A stretch of 64,000 nt of DNA from Molanna angustata. Its lineage: Eukaryota; Arthropoda; Insecta; Trichoptera; Molannidae. The position numbers and the translations under genes were made by a program. The number at the start of each line of letters is the position of its first letter. Position 1 is the stretch's first letter. The stretch is from positions 19,504,234 to 19,568,233 of the forward strand of contig OY754968.1 in the NCBI GenBank assembly GCA_963576475.1, written 5' to 3'. This document shows positions 21,581 to 33,486 of the stretch, one piece after another. The notes under the pieces are model-generated. The model was not told the origin of the DNA, made no database searches, and saw only the letters and a list, made by a program, of their open reading frames with translations.

Positions 21581-22152
21581 AGACAGAAAAATGTGGCATT
21601 CGATCCTTTCCTACGCAATTTATTCGTTACAAAAATCACATAATTCTAGTATATACACATTGCAGCAATGCAGGCGTATTTGTTAAGATACCTAGAATAT
21701 ACTTAGCCTAGATACCTACTTCGATTAATTAAATATTTTACAAGTTCGATTGATTAAACAAATATCCTCGGATAATTTTCATAATTTATATTTGTATTCA
21801 ACCATGACATTGGTACGATTCCAGTCAACATTCCTGGTCGCATGTTTCGGGGGAATCACAAACGTTTAACATTTTTTGTCGCTGGACGTAAAAAAACCGA
21901 TTGAAAGATTGGTATAACATATACGAATTAAGGAGATGTGATACATCACTATGCCGCCCTGTGGCGGTACGTCACAAGACAGATTGCTCTTAAAATCTAC
22001 CAGGTGAGCATGAAAAAAAAAGATGGAATAAAAGAAACAACGTTTTTGGAAAATATTCAATTTTATTGGCCCACCTACGGGAACTGTTACATTTAGTTGA
22101 ATTTTTATTCATGGTCATCAATCAACTGTAAGTTAGGTAATATAATACCTAC
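21581..22152. other. No gene seen
   Basis: A/T-rich. The minus frame at 21866-22060 has no known domain. CGCCCTGTGGCGGTACG (21955-21971) is an isolated short palindromic word. Confidence 0.35.
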
Positions 22153-22275
22153 AGATGGGTGGAGGTAGAACGATTATCGCGCTGGATTAGTAATCCAGTA
22201 GTCGCGAGTTTGAATCCTGCTACGACTGATTTCGTTCACCTATATAGTAGGTACAATAATTTATGCTTAGTTAAA
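22153..22275 (+). mobile_element. SINE family S1, 3'-interrupted copy
   Basis: Head GGTGGAGGTAGAACGATTAT, GCGCTGGATTAGTAATCCAG, box B GAGTTTGAATCCTGC, then ATTTCGTTCACCTATATAGT and TTTATGCTTAGTTAAAG. Where the tail should continue, LINE tail family B follows instead. Confidence 0.8.
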
Positions 22276-22285
22276 GTAATGTTTT

Positions 22286-22540
22286 ATTTTATTTTATTTA
22301 GAGGACAACATACAGCATATAATAAATTATATAACATAAAGATGATTTATTAATAATAAAGGCAATTACAGGTTGTCGATGAAGTTATTGTAGTACCTAT
22401 ATTAAGATACATTAGGAATGGTTACATATTATGGTAAGATATTATGTGAATGATGTGTGAAATTGCATATATAAATGTGTCAGTATATTAAGTGTTAAAT
22501 TTGATTATGAGGATGAAATTTAAAGTTTAATCTATTTTTT
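22286..22540 (-). mobile_element. LINE-type tail family B, minus copy, abutting an S1 SINE
   Basis: Starts TTTTATTTTATTTAGAGGAC (tail reversed), ACAACATACAGCATATAAT, ending near 22540. It is the inverted partner of 21320-21580 and appears to have inserted into or replaced the SINE tail. Confidence 0.75.
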
Positions 22541-23444
22541 AATGTATGAGGATAGTGAAACTTGAAAAAATTAGTGATATTTATACCTATAGTATAATAG
22601 AGTTTCACCACGAATAATCCGTCGGCAAAATAAACAAGAATGTATAATGTATGTTACAATTTTTATTTACATAAAATAAAATTATTTTTAATTTTATAGG
22701 ATGGTACTGTTATCTATTATTGTTGTAAAATATTAGACTAAGTAAACTCTGTATTTATGTTGCTCATAAATACAGAGTTTACTTAGTTTACTTACCAAAA
22801 ATGTGATTATATTAAACCTCGATACAGGTTTTTTCCTAGTGAGGTTGAATATATTTGTGTATCAATTAAAAAAATAAATATCAGTAACGAGACACTTTGT
22901 ATCCGATATCAGGGACGTATTCGCCACAATCGCAACCCCTTACTTTCCTTCCCTTTTTAACACCATTTCATCATGCACTGCCATAGAAATTAAATCATCG
23001 CCTAACCTGAGGAAGAAACAGTTGCTTCAAACAAATCATTCGTGGTTTGTAGCTGTGTGAATAATAATAATAATATATTAAATTTACTTAAAATTTCCAC
23101 AAACATAACTTGTTCCCTAAATACTATATTTAATCGATCAAAACCAGCTGCACTGTGGGTCCCCATGATTGTGCAAGCCTATTTATTGTAAAATAGTGTA
23201 AATATTGTAATTTTAAAATATTTGCAACACATAAGTTATTATTATTATATCGATGAATTCATATAGGTACCTACTTTGTCTAAACTCGATTCAACAAAAT
23301 AAATTCATTAGAATTACGTCTTGTATTTGTTTTCTTAGAATTTTTTGAGGCTTTTTGTCCTGTCCTTTCAATAAGATTTCCCGAATTGTATTTCAACATA
23401 TTTCAACAAATTTCGATTTATGACCTACGAATATCACAGCGTTT
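22541..23444. other. No gene seen apart from the hairpin at 22737-22787
   Basis: A/T-rich with a short less-biased stretch at 22915-23010. Nothing is assignable. Confidence 0.4.
22737..22787. repeat. Perfect 23-bp stem hairpin with 5-nt loop
   Basis: ACTAAGTAAACTCTGTATTT plus ATG (22737-22759) is exactly complementary to 22765-22787 across the loop TTGCT. No mismatch was found. It could be a fold-back insertion or an RNA hairpin, but it is shorter than typical animal pre-miRNA stems and lacks bulges. Confidence 0.9.
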
Positions 23445-24120
23445 TTTTTTCGCTACTTCCACCACCACCCGCTCTGCATATGGGGACTGTAAACGGCCCC
23501 TTCACAGAACGCTAAGTGAGCGACAAGAAAAAAATGCATAGCACGAAAAGTAGCTCATGGAGCCCTCTAGATTAGTAATCTCGGCACCATAGTGCAAAAT
23601 AAAAATCGACGAATGTGAATGGAGGATTCACACTCGGGGACTTCAGATCTTATAAATGAGAAATATCAGGGGTATGAGCAAGATCTCTGTAAAAAAAAAT
23701 AACCTACTGGGAATCTAACAATAGTAAGGCACCATAACAATGACAAAAATTTTTAAAGGCTTTAAAATTGTTCTTCGAGATCACGAAATCCGCGTGACCA
23801 ATGGGACCTTGAAGAGGCCCACGGACAGCAACGAGGAGCTCCGATCTAAAAGAGGACACCATTGGGTGGCAACACTCCCACAGGATATGTTCCGAAGTTT
23901 AGTCTGGGCACTGACAGAACTGACATGAGGCAGAGGAGGCAATATTAAATCGGTGAAGATAACTCTTAAAATTTCCGTGTCCTGTGAAAAATTGAGAAGT
24001 CCAGAAGTCGGGGATAACCCAAGAATATTTAAGTCGATTCCTCACGTCAGGAAAAAATAAAAACGATATTCTTCCCACTGAGCAAGCCGTCCAACGGGAC
24101 TGCCTTCTTTCAAGATCACA
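23445..24120 (+). repeat. Interspersed repeat E, longest copy
   Basis: Blocks shared with 57125-57290 and 59500-59815: CGCTACTTCCACCACCACCC, GCTCTGCATATGGGGAC, GCATAGCACGAAAAGTAGCT, ATCTCGGCACCATAGTGC and ATCGACGAATGTGAATGG. It goes on with AAGGCTTTAAAATTGTTCTT and a balanced-composition stretch containing a 62-codon plus frame (23740-23928) without recognised motif. It may be a LINE internal region, since a LINE C-terminus follows at 24150. The class is not determined. Confidence 0.7.
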
Positions 24121-24149
24121 GCGTTTATAATGAGCCCAACATTACGAAA

Positions 24150-24430
24150 GAAATAAAAATACGGAGGCTACTATGATCAGGACATGTGGAAAGAATGGGT
24201 GATGAAAGAGTGCCAAAAAGAATCTTGCACACAAAGCCACAAGGTAGACGAGACGTTGGCAGACGCAAACTTCGATTGCTGGATTGTGTGCAGCGAGATA
24301 TAAAGGCTGGTGTAGGGACTGGATATCAGTATAGAGGGATCTGCATTATCAGTATAGAGGGAGATACCTAGGAATGCTGGAGAAGGCCAAGGCTCGCATC
24401 GGTCTATGGAGCCATTGATGATGATGAGTA
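24150..24430 (+). pseudogene. LINE ORF2 C-terminal fragment
   Basis: The frame 24186-24371 reads MERMGDERVPKRIL, HTKPQGRRDVGRRKLRLLDC and VQRDIKAGVG, a degenerate version of the (GRRxVGRPKLRWLDxVExDLxxxGV) LINE C-terminus. A small local duplication (ATCAGTATAGAGGGA at about 24326 and 24350) disrupts the next part. NAGEGQGSHRSMEP-like sequence follows in another frame, then GATGATGATGAG, a typical LINE tail. Confidence 0.72.
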
Positions 24431-25319
24431 CCTATCATAAGTAAAAATATATTAATACAATAAATATATTGCGGGCGTGTCATATTGATTTTTTTTCATT
24501 GTTTTTACAAATATCAAATATTATTTTTACTAAGCTATATAAAAAATGATTTAACTAAAATTTTAACTAAGCAATATATTCCGAGGTGGTGATGGCTGTA
24601 TGTTTATTTATACAAACTGGAAAATTTCCAAAAAAAATAAATCAAAAATAACAGATTCGTAGCAAAAAAAGATCATTATGGATTATACTACATAATATGT
24701 AGTTCGCATATGTAATTATCATTAGTGCATTCAGTAATCCTGAGTAATTTTCATCTCACTCTGACGGATATTCTTATAGACACAAGAAAAGGACAAAAGA
24801 CCACTGTGCTTGATATACCTGCTTGATTATCGGAAGCCAGGACCATGTTCCTACACGTCGGGAGCAAAGAAAGATCAACAAGTTTTGATAACACTAAATT
24901 TAACATTATTTATTTTATAATTACAAAGCTGACGCTACATAAAAATAAAATGGTATTACATTATTATTTAATTTTTATTTATTATTGTAAACCAGATGAT
25001 GCTTTTATAATTAAAATGATTCAGTATTATTCCATGGGCGCTAATACCTCAGTTCTGTGTTTCTTTCCGAGACAAAACCTATTTTATTTTGAGATCTGTG
25101 GAGATCTAGGGATAATCTATTTGAATTTATTCACCCTAAGTCATAGATCATATAGATTCTACCACCTAAATCTCCCACGAGTGGTACTGTGATCCAGACG
25201 ACAAAGTGTAAGAAACCTCTCTAAGAGTTCTTTTTCTGACTCATTTCTTGAATCAATTAAGGTTCTTGGTTTTTTAAGCATTGAGCACTGTCTGACAAAC
25301 CTAGAGGTAAATTTTTCCC
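24431..25319. other. No gene seen
   Basis: A/T-rich. The 115-codon frame at 24845-25192 translates to a Y/F/I-rich string with no domain. Confidence 0.4.
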
Positions 25320-25521
25320 GGGGGGGGCAAGTCTGGTTCAATCAGCGAAATCAAAACCCTCACGAATACCCATAACATACTTAATTATTATATGGATATA
25401 CTTATTATATGGAGTTCTATAATATCTTTAGATGTCATAGAACTCCATGCTATAATTATATCCATGATATGGATAATCACTAGGGTTTTGATTTCGCCGG
25501 TTGAACCAGACTTGCCCCCCC
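25320..25521. mobile_element. Fold-back MITE family G, copy 1
   Basis: The outer arms GGGGCAAGTCTGGTTCAATC (25323-25342) and its inverse (25500-25519) continue inwards through AGCGAAATCAAAACCCT versus AGGGTTTTGATTTCGCCGG, about 38 bp per arm. Inner palindromes (TATGGAGTTCTATAATATCT against AGATGTCATAGAACTCCATG) mean nearly the whole 202 bp can fold. There is no coding. A second copy is at 44500-44838. Confidence 0.85.
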
Positions 25522-26774
25522 TGGTCTATTCATTCAGAACTAGCGTTATTAGATAGCCTTGCCACTGCATTAAATAAATATATAGAGCTAATACTTTGCA
25601 ATTCGATTAAAAGAGTTGTACATTTCAATATTAATTTACGTGTTGATTTCAAAATAACGCTACTCTGGGACAGGTACAGCAGGCTACCTACAAAGAGTAT
25701 CCACAAATTAAAAAAAAACACTCAACTCAAATTTAAAACGATTAACTAAATTTAATATTTTATTTTTGACTGCATCAACTTTTATTGTATTCTACATTAA
25801 AAATTATTATACATATAAAAAGGATTATGACAATAAATAGATCAAAATCTGTGATGTATCTACTGTGTCGAGGGTTGTGCTTACACATTTCAATACATTA
25901 TATATATTGTAAAATATGTATCTATCCATTCGTGGACTCTGGTGTATTTCTAAAAGATTTAAAATAATCATGAATCTCTATAAAAAAAAATTAAAAAGTG
26001 TCATTTTGATTTAACGCAAATAAAAAAACATTGCTAAATTTGGTAATGCCACAATTTTATTTTAAAAATTTTCACACGAAATCAATCAGCTTCATATATT
26101 ATTATTGATATAGTTACCGTTTGAATCGTAAGATACCATTTTTGTTAATAGAGTAAGTTCATCGTTACATATCAAACATCAATATGTGTTACAGCATATT
26201 GAACCGAATTTAGAATGTCAACATTTTACGATGATTTTTTGTATCAAATTGATCGTTGACTTGTTGGACATGTGAAAAAGGTGTCCGCTGATAAGAAACA
26301 AAACTTTTTAGTATTGGACTGTAAGCTGACAGCCAACATCTCGTATAGTACGGTCCGTATCTCCTTATACAATATAGAACAGTCCCAACCCGACCCTATC
26401 AAACGGAATATCGTCCGCCGCGCCATGAGCAGCCCGTGCAAGTAATCTTTTCAATATAAAAGTGGAACCGATCGATCGGACGATATGCGAGAATTTGTCG
26501 GAGCAAATTGATTTCAGATTGTTGAACAAAGATTAGCCCAGAAACACAATATCTTAACCATGTCTCGGTTTATAGATTTTTTTGAATTGTGTGCAAGGAC
26601 ATTACAAGGAATTACGATAAATAGTTTAGTAACACACTTGACTTCAGGAATGTGTTGGTATTATAAAAATACAACAACGAACAAATAAAACCTTTCAATA
26701 AAATATCGAAATTAAATCATTGTTATTGAAAAACTCATTGCATTTATGCAAACACTTAATTGTCATCATTTTTT
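25522..26774. other. No gene seen; unassigned GC-richer patch at 26250-26520
   Basis: Most is A/T-rich. From about 26250 to 26520 the DNA is more balanced (CTCGTATAGTACGGTCCGTA, GTCCGCCGCGCCATGAGCAG, GATCGATCGGACGATATGCG) and matches no repeat here. It may be unique or regulatory DNA. Confidence 0.35.
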
Positions 26775-26944
26775 TAAATGAAAAAATGAATATGTCCTTG
26801 TTAAATAAATACATTTACACCTTCCTACATTCCCTAAATTAAGCATTAAAACTTCTGCTATAGGTGAACGAATTCGGTCGAGGCAGGATTCGAACTCGCG
26901 TCCACTGGATTACTAGCCCAGCAGGCTAACCGCTCTGCCATCTA
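26775..26944 (-). mobile_element. SINE family S1, near full length
   Basis: Minus strand: AGATGGCAGAGCGGTTAGCC, TGCTGGGCTAGTAATCCAGT, box B GAGTTCGAATCCTGCC, CGACCGAATTCGTTCACC, AATTTAGGGAATGTAGG and AACAAGGACATATTCATT then an A/T tail. Confidence 0.88.
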
Positions 26945-27009
26945 CTAATATAAATAGATTTGCATTATTTATCATACATAAAAAACGACCTCAAAATTAA
27001 TGCGTGTCA

Positions 27010-27090
27010 CGATTGAAAAAAAGTGGCATTCGGTTTTTTTTTGTCTACTCTATGAGGACATGGCGTGATGGTTTGTATGAGTGTAGTAAT
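27010..27090 (+). repeat. Dispersed ~90-bp module, stand-alone copy
   Basis: GTGGCATTCGGTTTTTTTTT, GTCTACTCTATGAGGACATG and GCGTGATGGTTTGTATGAG. It is outside any family A copy. Confidence 0.55.
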
Positions 27091-27456
27091 ATTATCTTTC
27101 ATACAATTCGCTTTGTACAATAATTTTGGGGCTAGGTTGTGGCCATAGGGGCCTAGCCAGTAAAGTTGGGGGTGGCCGCAGCCCCCCCCCTATGGAGTGG
27201 GGTAGGTGACTGCGACTTTCCTAAATGTACAATAATACGAAAATTGATGAGTTTCATGATTTCTTATAATTTCCGTCATCAAATCTCTTGGCTAAGATCA
27301 GATGGAACCATCCCAGATATAATCCCTTTCTAATGAAAAACGAATCATCGAATTCGGGCGACATGGTAAAGAATTAATATTTTGCATGCCTACATTGTAA
27401 ATTGAATAGTTTTATTTTTTTTCTCGTGAGTTCCATCATCAAAACTTGATGAAATT

Positions 27457-28416
<960 letters not shown>

Positions 28417-29671
28417 TACTTAAATTAATATCATCTGAAACAGCAGTTTATTAGTGGATAAATCGCAATATTTAAAAAAATAATGAAATGTTGCCTTTGC
28501 AATTAAAAAACACACATTCTTATATGTACATTTATAAAATAAGCAAATGCTTATGGTGAATGAAATTAATCAACGCAGACTCTAATCAGAATCCAATGAA
28601 TTATAATTAATTATAATCCTAGCTTCTACAGACCTGGTGTCCATCACAATGGACATGAAATAAATGATAATAATTGTATTATAGGACCCTGCTTTATCAA
28701 TTGAATACGATATTACTCAATTTTGATATAATACGCTATTTAATGTTGGTATTTTCACGTGGTAAGTAACTTTCAGTTTAGTGTGTGATATAATCTATTA
28801 TTTAAGCGTTTTGTTTTGCATACAAGCACAGAATTTCATTTCAGATTTAAGTTTACACTTCGTTTGTTCTGTTTGACTTTTTTTTCAAAAATATGTGTTA
28901 ATAACAACTTATATATTTTAATATTTAATATCCATTGCAATGGACATCAGGAGGGCAAGTCTGTATAAAGTGTTGTGATGAATTATATTATAGTTCGTTG
29001 AGATCTCTACAGGAAATAATTTCATATAACAGGTTAGAAAAACTATCATTTCATTAAAAAAAAGGAATTAATTACTAATTTAAGACCAACACCAAATTTA
29101 AATCTTACTTACGGGGTCTCAAAAACTTTATTTTAATAGAACTGTTTATTCTACTTACGAATCTGGTTGTTCTACTAACGAATCTTTTTTACGGAAATTC
29201 TGTACAATTCATCGCTCCGTTTGGAATTGTACAGGATTTTTATCGAATTCTATAACGATATCGAATTCTTTTTATCGACATGGCGTGATGGTATGTATGT
29301 ATGTACTTTAATTATTTTGGTAAACAACGAATTGAATCAATTTTATCTCTTCAAAAGAAAGCTTGTCTTATTATAATACAGTGTTTCGTTGTATTTAGCA
29401 AATAATGCGAAAGACTTATAAGTACTTAACTATCCAATTACATTAATTAACTCTAAAAGAATTCTAATTAAAAATTATATTTTTATATTTGAAGTGTTCG
29501 TTTTATTCGAAAATGATATTAAAAGCAAAATTTTTTTTACTGGGGTAATTATATCAAATCACATTAATTAAGTTTTTATATACAGGTTAAGTAGGTACTG
29601 GCCAAATAATTAATTAAAAAAAAAAATTTTGCCAAGGGTTGCATGACCCGAAAGTCCTAAGATCGCCCCTG
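28417..29671. other. No gene; decayed SINE-like patch
   Basis: About 28545-28625 (AAGCAAATGCTTATGGTGAA, AATCCAATGAATTATAATTA) may be a very old S1 in reverse. A second copy of the module end, GACATGGCGTGATGGTATG, is at 29278-29296. No coding is seen. Confidence 0.4.
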
Positions 29672-30455
29672 AGATTGTCAACTAGTATCATGCTGAGATT
29701 GTATTGTAAAAGTTTCATCACAATGTATGCATGTGTGTGTACTGTGTACTATGTGCTATGTACCTACTGCGTGTTTACTCTACTTTATCGATTATAGACT
29801 AAAATTAGACTAAAACTCATTCGATTATTAATTTTACAAATTTGTATATCTAACACACGCTTAGACCCCATAGATTTTGAAGGATATCTGAATAGTGCTT
29901 CTCAATTTTTCTAAGTGTCAAATATTTCAAAGTGATCCCAAATTCAGGAACCTCAAAATTTGGTATTTTATTTTCAAATTGGTAAAAAGAATTATTTAAT
30001 TTTAATAATATAATCATAGAATAATACTAAAACTATAGAATACTCATTTTCATACAATACCTCGCTGAAAAAGTGAAGCCGTTTAATTGGCCGGCTCGTG
30101 TCAATATATATGTATGACTCTGCTGGTAGACATTGTTCGTATAGTACTACTCGTTATAACTGCGTAAATAATTTTGCAAAAATCCCTATTTGGAGAACGT
30201 ATCACGCAGACGGCCAAATGATTACTGAATACTCGTAGCAAAATGTTGACCAAATTAGTCAACATGAAGCAGTCGCGTTTACTGCAGTCTAAAGAGTATT
30301 CTATACTATTATTATTTTATGAAAATAATAAATAAATCAAAAATAATTTAACAAACTCATTTCATGAAAATGCTGAATATTTTCCATACAAAATATGAAT
30401 TCTTTGTGGAGTAACTTGTTAGTGAGGAGTAAAGCGTTGACCACAACCTACTTGT
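29672..30455 (+). mobile_element. MITE family D, copy 2 with nested insertion
   Basis: Starts inside the left part (TGTCAACTAGTATCATGCTG), then TTTATCGATTATAGACTAAA, TTTTGAAGGATATCTGAATA and GTGCTTCTCAATTTTTCTAA. After a nested element it resumes with AACAAACTCATTTCATGAAA, AATATTTTCCATACAAAATA and the right end TTGTTAGTGAGGAGTAAAGC, TTGACCACAACCTACTTG. Confidence 0.75.
30034..30305. mobile_element. Small MITE nested in MITE D copy 2
   Basis: The termini TATAGAATACTC (30034-30045) and GAGTATTCTATA (30294-30305) are perfect inverted repeats. If TA is the target, the ends are TAGAATACTC. The interior (GAAGCCGTTTAATTGGCCGG, CACGCAGACGGCCAAATG) is absent from the other D copies, consistent with a later insertion. 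Confidence 0.65.
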
Positions 30456-31169
30456 TTTTAATTGCAAGTGTTTTAGTGATTCATATAATGATATTATGCC
30501 GTTGAATGAAACAGGTACATTTGTTGTATTTACAATTACAGAATGACATTGGATTTCGTATACCAGGCAGCTAACAGATCAAAAAGGTTTTCAACCAATA
30601 TGCTCTAGGCACAACATTAGTAAGTAGGAACTAGTCTCGCATGCCTGAACATTGAACATTATCCGTCAAATTTATTCCGAATTTCGTCCGTTTGTAACCG
30701 CTCCGCTCACAGCTCGCCCGTTCTATATAATTCATTTGACATTTGATATGTTTACGATCGGTATAAGTGTTATTATGATACATTTTAATTCAAATATTAT
30801 AACTTTATTACCTAGCGAGGGGGTGTTGTCAAACGTTAACATTTAGATCATTAGTTTTTATGCGGAAGAAAAATGGTCAATCGTTTTTGGTGTGAATAAT
30901 TTATACGCGACGTCATGCGTCGTAAATTATCTCGGATGTCGAGTAAACTCATAATACCGCACAACATTTTGCCATTGACAATTATTACAACGAGACGCTA
31001 AAATTAAGATTATTTGGATAGTGGTAGGTTAGTGTGTATTCGTAACACACTTTCATTAATTTACTAGTTTTTTATACCCGGCGCTGTTCGAGAAGGTAAA
31101 TATGAAGCAATAAGCAAACTTATCAAGAATGCCGTTTTAGTAATTTTTGAATAGTTTATTTGTTATGTA
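30456..31169. promoter_or_regulatory. Candidate unique non-coding DNA with a CRE-like palindrome
   Basis: No repeat match. Between 30640 and 31000 composition is balanced. At 30896-30930 an interrupted palindrome has outer arms ATAATTTA/TAAATTAT and inner CGACG/CGTCG around a GACGTCAT core, resembling a bZIP (CRE) site flanked by homeodomain-like AT words. Function is speculative, and no transcript feature is visible. Confidence 0.28.
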
Positions 31170-31591
31170 GGGGAGACCTAGGAGAGTTGTGACAATTTTT
31201 ACTCTTTTTAACATTTATCAGTCAAAAATAGTCCTATCTCTACGAAACTTTTACCGTAAAATATTTACTCCTTTGACTACATAAAGCTACCGTAAAAAAA
31301 CATTTAACACCCAAGTTCAAAGAATAAATCGACAATAACAAAAGAGACTCTTGGTGTCACAACTCTCCTAGCAACGAGGTAAGTTGTGACATAGGACGAG
31401 GTAAGTTGTGACAAATATGTATTCGAGGATTTGAAGGTGGATAATTTAATTAACAATGCTGTTGGTCAATAAAGTATCTTTATTATAAAAAAAACATAAA
31501 TATTTCAGAAATATAACTGCCTTAATTTGCCTTTGGAATGTAATAACAACCTATAAAATCAATGTCGGTATACAATTGATTGATTCTAGGC

Positions 31592-32685
31592 CAGACTTCT
31601 TCTTCTTGTGTCATATCAGGTCCCCCCGACGTTGACGACCACCATCGAGAAAGCCTCCCTGTCTTGTGCAGTGCGAAAAAGCTCCTCCACCAATCTTATA
31701 CCGGTCCATTCGCGAATATTTCGCAGCCAGGAAAGCTGTTTTCTTCCGACCCCTCTACGACCCTCAATCTTCCCCTTCATGACAAGCTGAAGGATGGCAT
31801 ACTTTTCACCTCTCAGAATATGGCCGAAGTACAACACTTAACGGAGCTTAACATTGGTGAATAATTATCTTTTGGTGTTGGCTCTACGTAGTACTTCAGT
31901 GTTACTGACCATGTCAGTCCACGATATTCTAAACATTCTGCGGTGGATCCACATTCCAAATGCTTCAAGGCGGTTTATAATATTAACTTCGAGAGTCCAC
32001 GCCTCCACCCCATAAAGAAGAACTGACCACACATAACACTTGACCATTCTTTGTCTCACCTTTAAGATAATATTGTCGTCAAGGAGAAGATTTTTTATTT
32101 TGAAAAATGCCGATCGGGCCGCTTCTATTCTGCATTTTACTTCAGTGTCAGGGTCTAAATTCTCAGTAATTACACTACCCAAATACTTAAATTGTTTTAC
32201 CTTTTCGATACTAACACCCTTAAGTTGAAGATTTATATTTGGGTGGCTATCACGGCTAAAAATCATCATTTTGGTTTTCTTAATATTAATGTTAAGTCCA
32301 TAATGCTCTCCGATAGAATTGATTTTGTTAAGTAGTTGTTGAAGGTCTTGTATATTGTCTGCAAGTAATAGATACAGTGTCATCTGCATATCTGATATTA
32401 TTGATGACCACAACATTGATCTTCACACCGAGATCTGTATCAGTCATCGCTTCCTTAAAGATCAAGTCAGAATATAAATTAAACAGAGAATGTGAGAGAA
32501 CACATCCCTGTCGGAATCCTCGTTGAATGGAAATACCCTGGGAAGTGTTTCCATTATCAAGTTTAATAATAGCCCTTTGGTCCCAGTACAGGTTCTTGAT
32601 TATTCTCACATCTTTCTCGTCTAGACCACATCTTAACAACATTTCAATTAAATATGTGTGTTTTACTATGTTATTTATTTTATGT
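31592..32685 (-). pseudogene. LINE reverse transcriptase fragment nested in the Tigger element
   Basis: From 32685 leftwards: LIEMLLRCGLDEKDVRIIKN, then QGISIQRGFRQGCVLSHSLF and DLIFKEAM, then RYADDT, the reverse transcriptase active-site box. The frame then shifts (31865-32416): LLADNIQDLQQLLNKINSIG, GLNINIKKTKMMIF, VKQFKYLGSVITEN, YGVEAWTLEVN and RRMFRISW. A third frame (31616-31837) continues with FGHILRGEKY, GRRGVGRKQLSWLRNIREW and ends at an AAGAAGAAG-like tail. At least two frameshifts are needed. It is a 5'-truncated non-LTR element, oriented like the transposon it hit. Confidence 0.9.
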
Positions 32686-32689
32686 GTCA

Positions 32690-33052
32690 CCTGTTAGTTG
32701 CCCAGTCATAATCTGCTGTTATCACAGCAGATTTTGTTTTGCGTCTATTGTTTTGCTTGCCCTTTATAGAGGGAGCTTTTGGCATAGGTCTGAACACTAC
32801 TCGTGAGAATACAACGGAGGTTATGGCGAGCGGACTACGGGTGTTGGATGAAGAGGCTATATGTTCCATTCTACACTGTGATTCTTCATCAATTGCCCTC
32901 TTATTGACAACGTCGTTGTTCATAATAGACGGAGTGGATGTAGATATCGTGTAACAATCGTCATTATCAGTTCTGTGATCGTCATGATCATGAGACCTTA
33001 AAGTAGTGGCTTCCAAATGGTCTGTGTTTAATGTGTCCTCGTTCTGAGGCAT
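32690..33052 (-). pseudogene. Tigger-like transposase C-terminal part
   Basis: The 121-codon frame carries a Ser/Thr/Asp-rich linker and then VFSRVVFRPMPKAPSIKGK and NNRRKTKSAVITADYD. In pogo/Tigger and related CENP-B-like transposases the DDE domain is followed by a region of the form 'ISPExVxPFPKAxPRK...RGRKKxKSxILTDTP'. The order and the PMPKAP and RRKTKSAVIT words fit that. The frame ends where the LINE begins, so the last residues are lost. Confidence 0.7.
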
Positions 33053-33289
33053 ATCAGTTATTATGTTCGGAGCAGAAGTTCTGCTGCTTCAGCAACTACT
33101 ACAGGTGGCTCTGTCGCATTGTTTAAAACGCGATCAGTTACCTGACTGGGAAGGTCACTAAGGTTCCCATTTTCGCGGATGTCATGGCACTGACCTGCTT
33201 TTCTTCTCGTCGTGCGATCATCCTGTCTGGTCTTTGGACTGATGTTATGCCCGTTTCATCCATATTCCATTTTTTTGGCATCAAGGGAA

Positions 33290-33486
33290 TACTTGCTTAT
33301 GACAGCTGTATAATTGTCAAAAAAAATGCTGTTTTATTGAAACTTGTGGCGCAAGCTATACTGGTAGGTTTAGGCAACCTTAATGGCAAGATAGGGTGGC
33401 GCTTCATAAACAGTTGGAGCCATACTTCTCCTGCCATTTCAGGCTCAACCCACGATGCAGGGAAATTGTTGTTAAAATTCCATTGA
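33290..33486 (-). pseudogene. Tigger-like transposase N-terminal/HTH-linker part
   Basis: The minus frame reads PEMAGEVWLQLFMKRHPILP, LRLPKPTSIACATSFNKTAF and FLTII. This is the 'WLxxFLKRHPxLSxRxPExTSxxRATxFNxxxVxxFF' segment that links the DNA-binding part to the DDE domain in Tigger/jerky-like transposases. Stops follow immediately in all frames, and most of the DDE catalytic core between here and 33052 is unreadable or deleted. Confidence 0.78.

Noticed and set aside
24845..25192. 115-codon plus frame as a host gene
   Set aside because: Y/F/I-rich chance translation without a domain, exon signals or conservation evidence.
33184..33486. 100-codon plus frame
   Set aside because: It is the antisense shadow of the Tigger-like transposase fragment.
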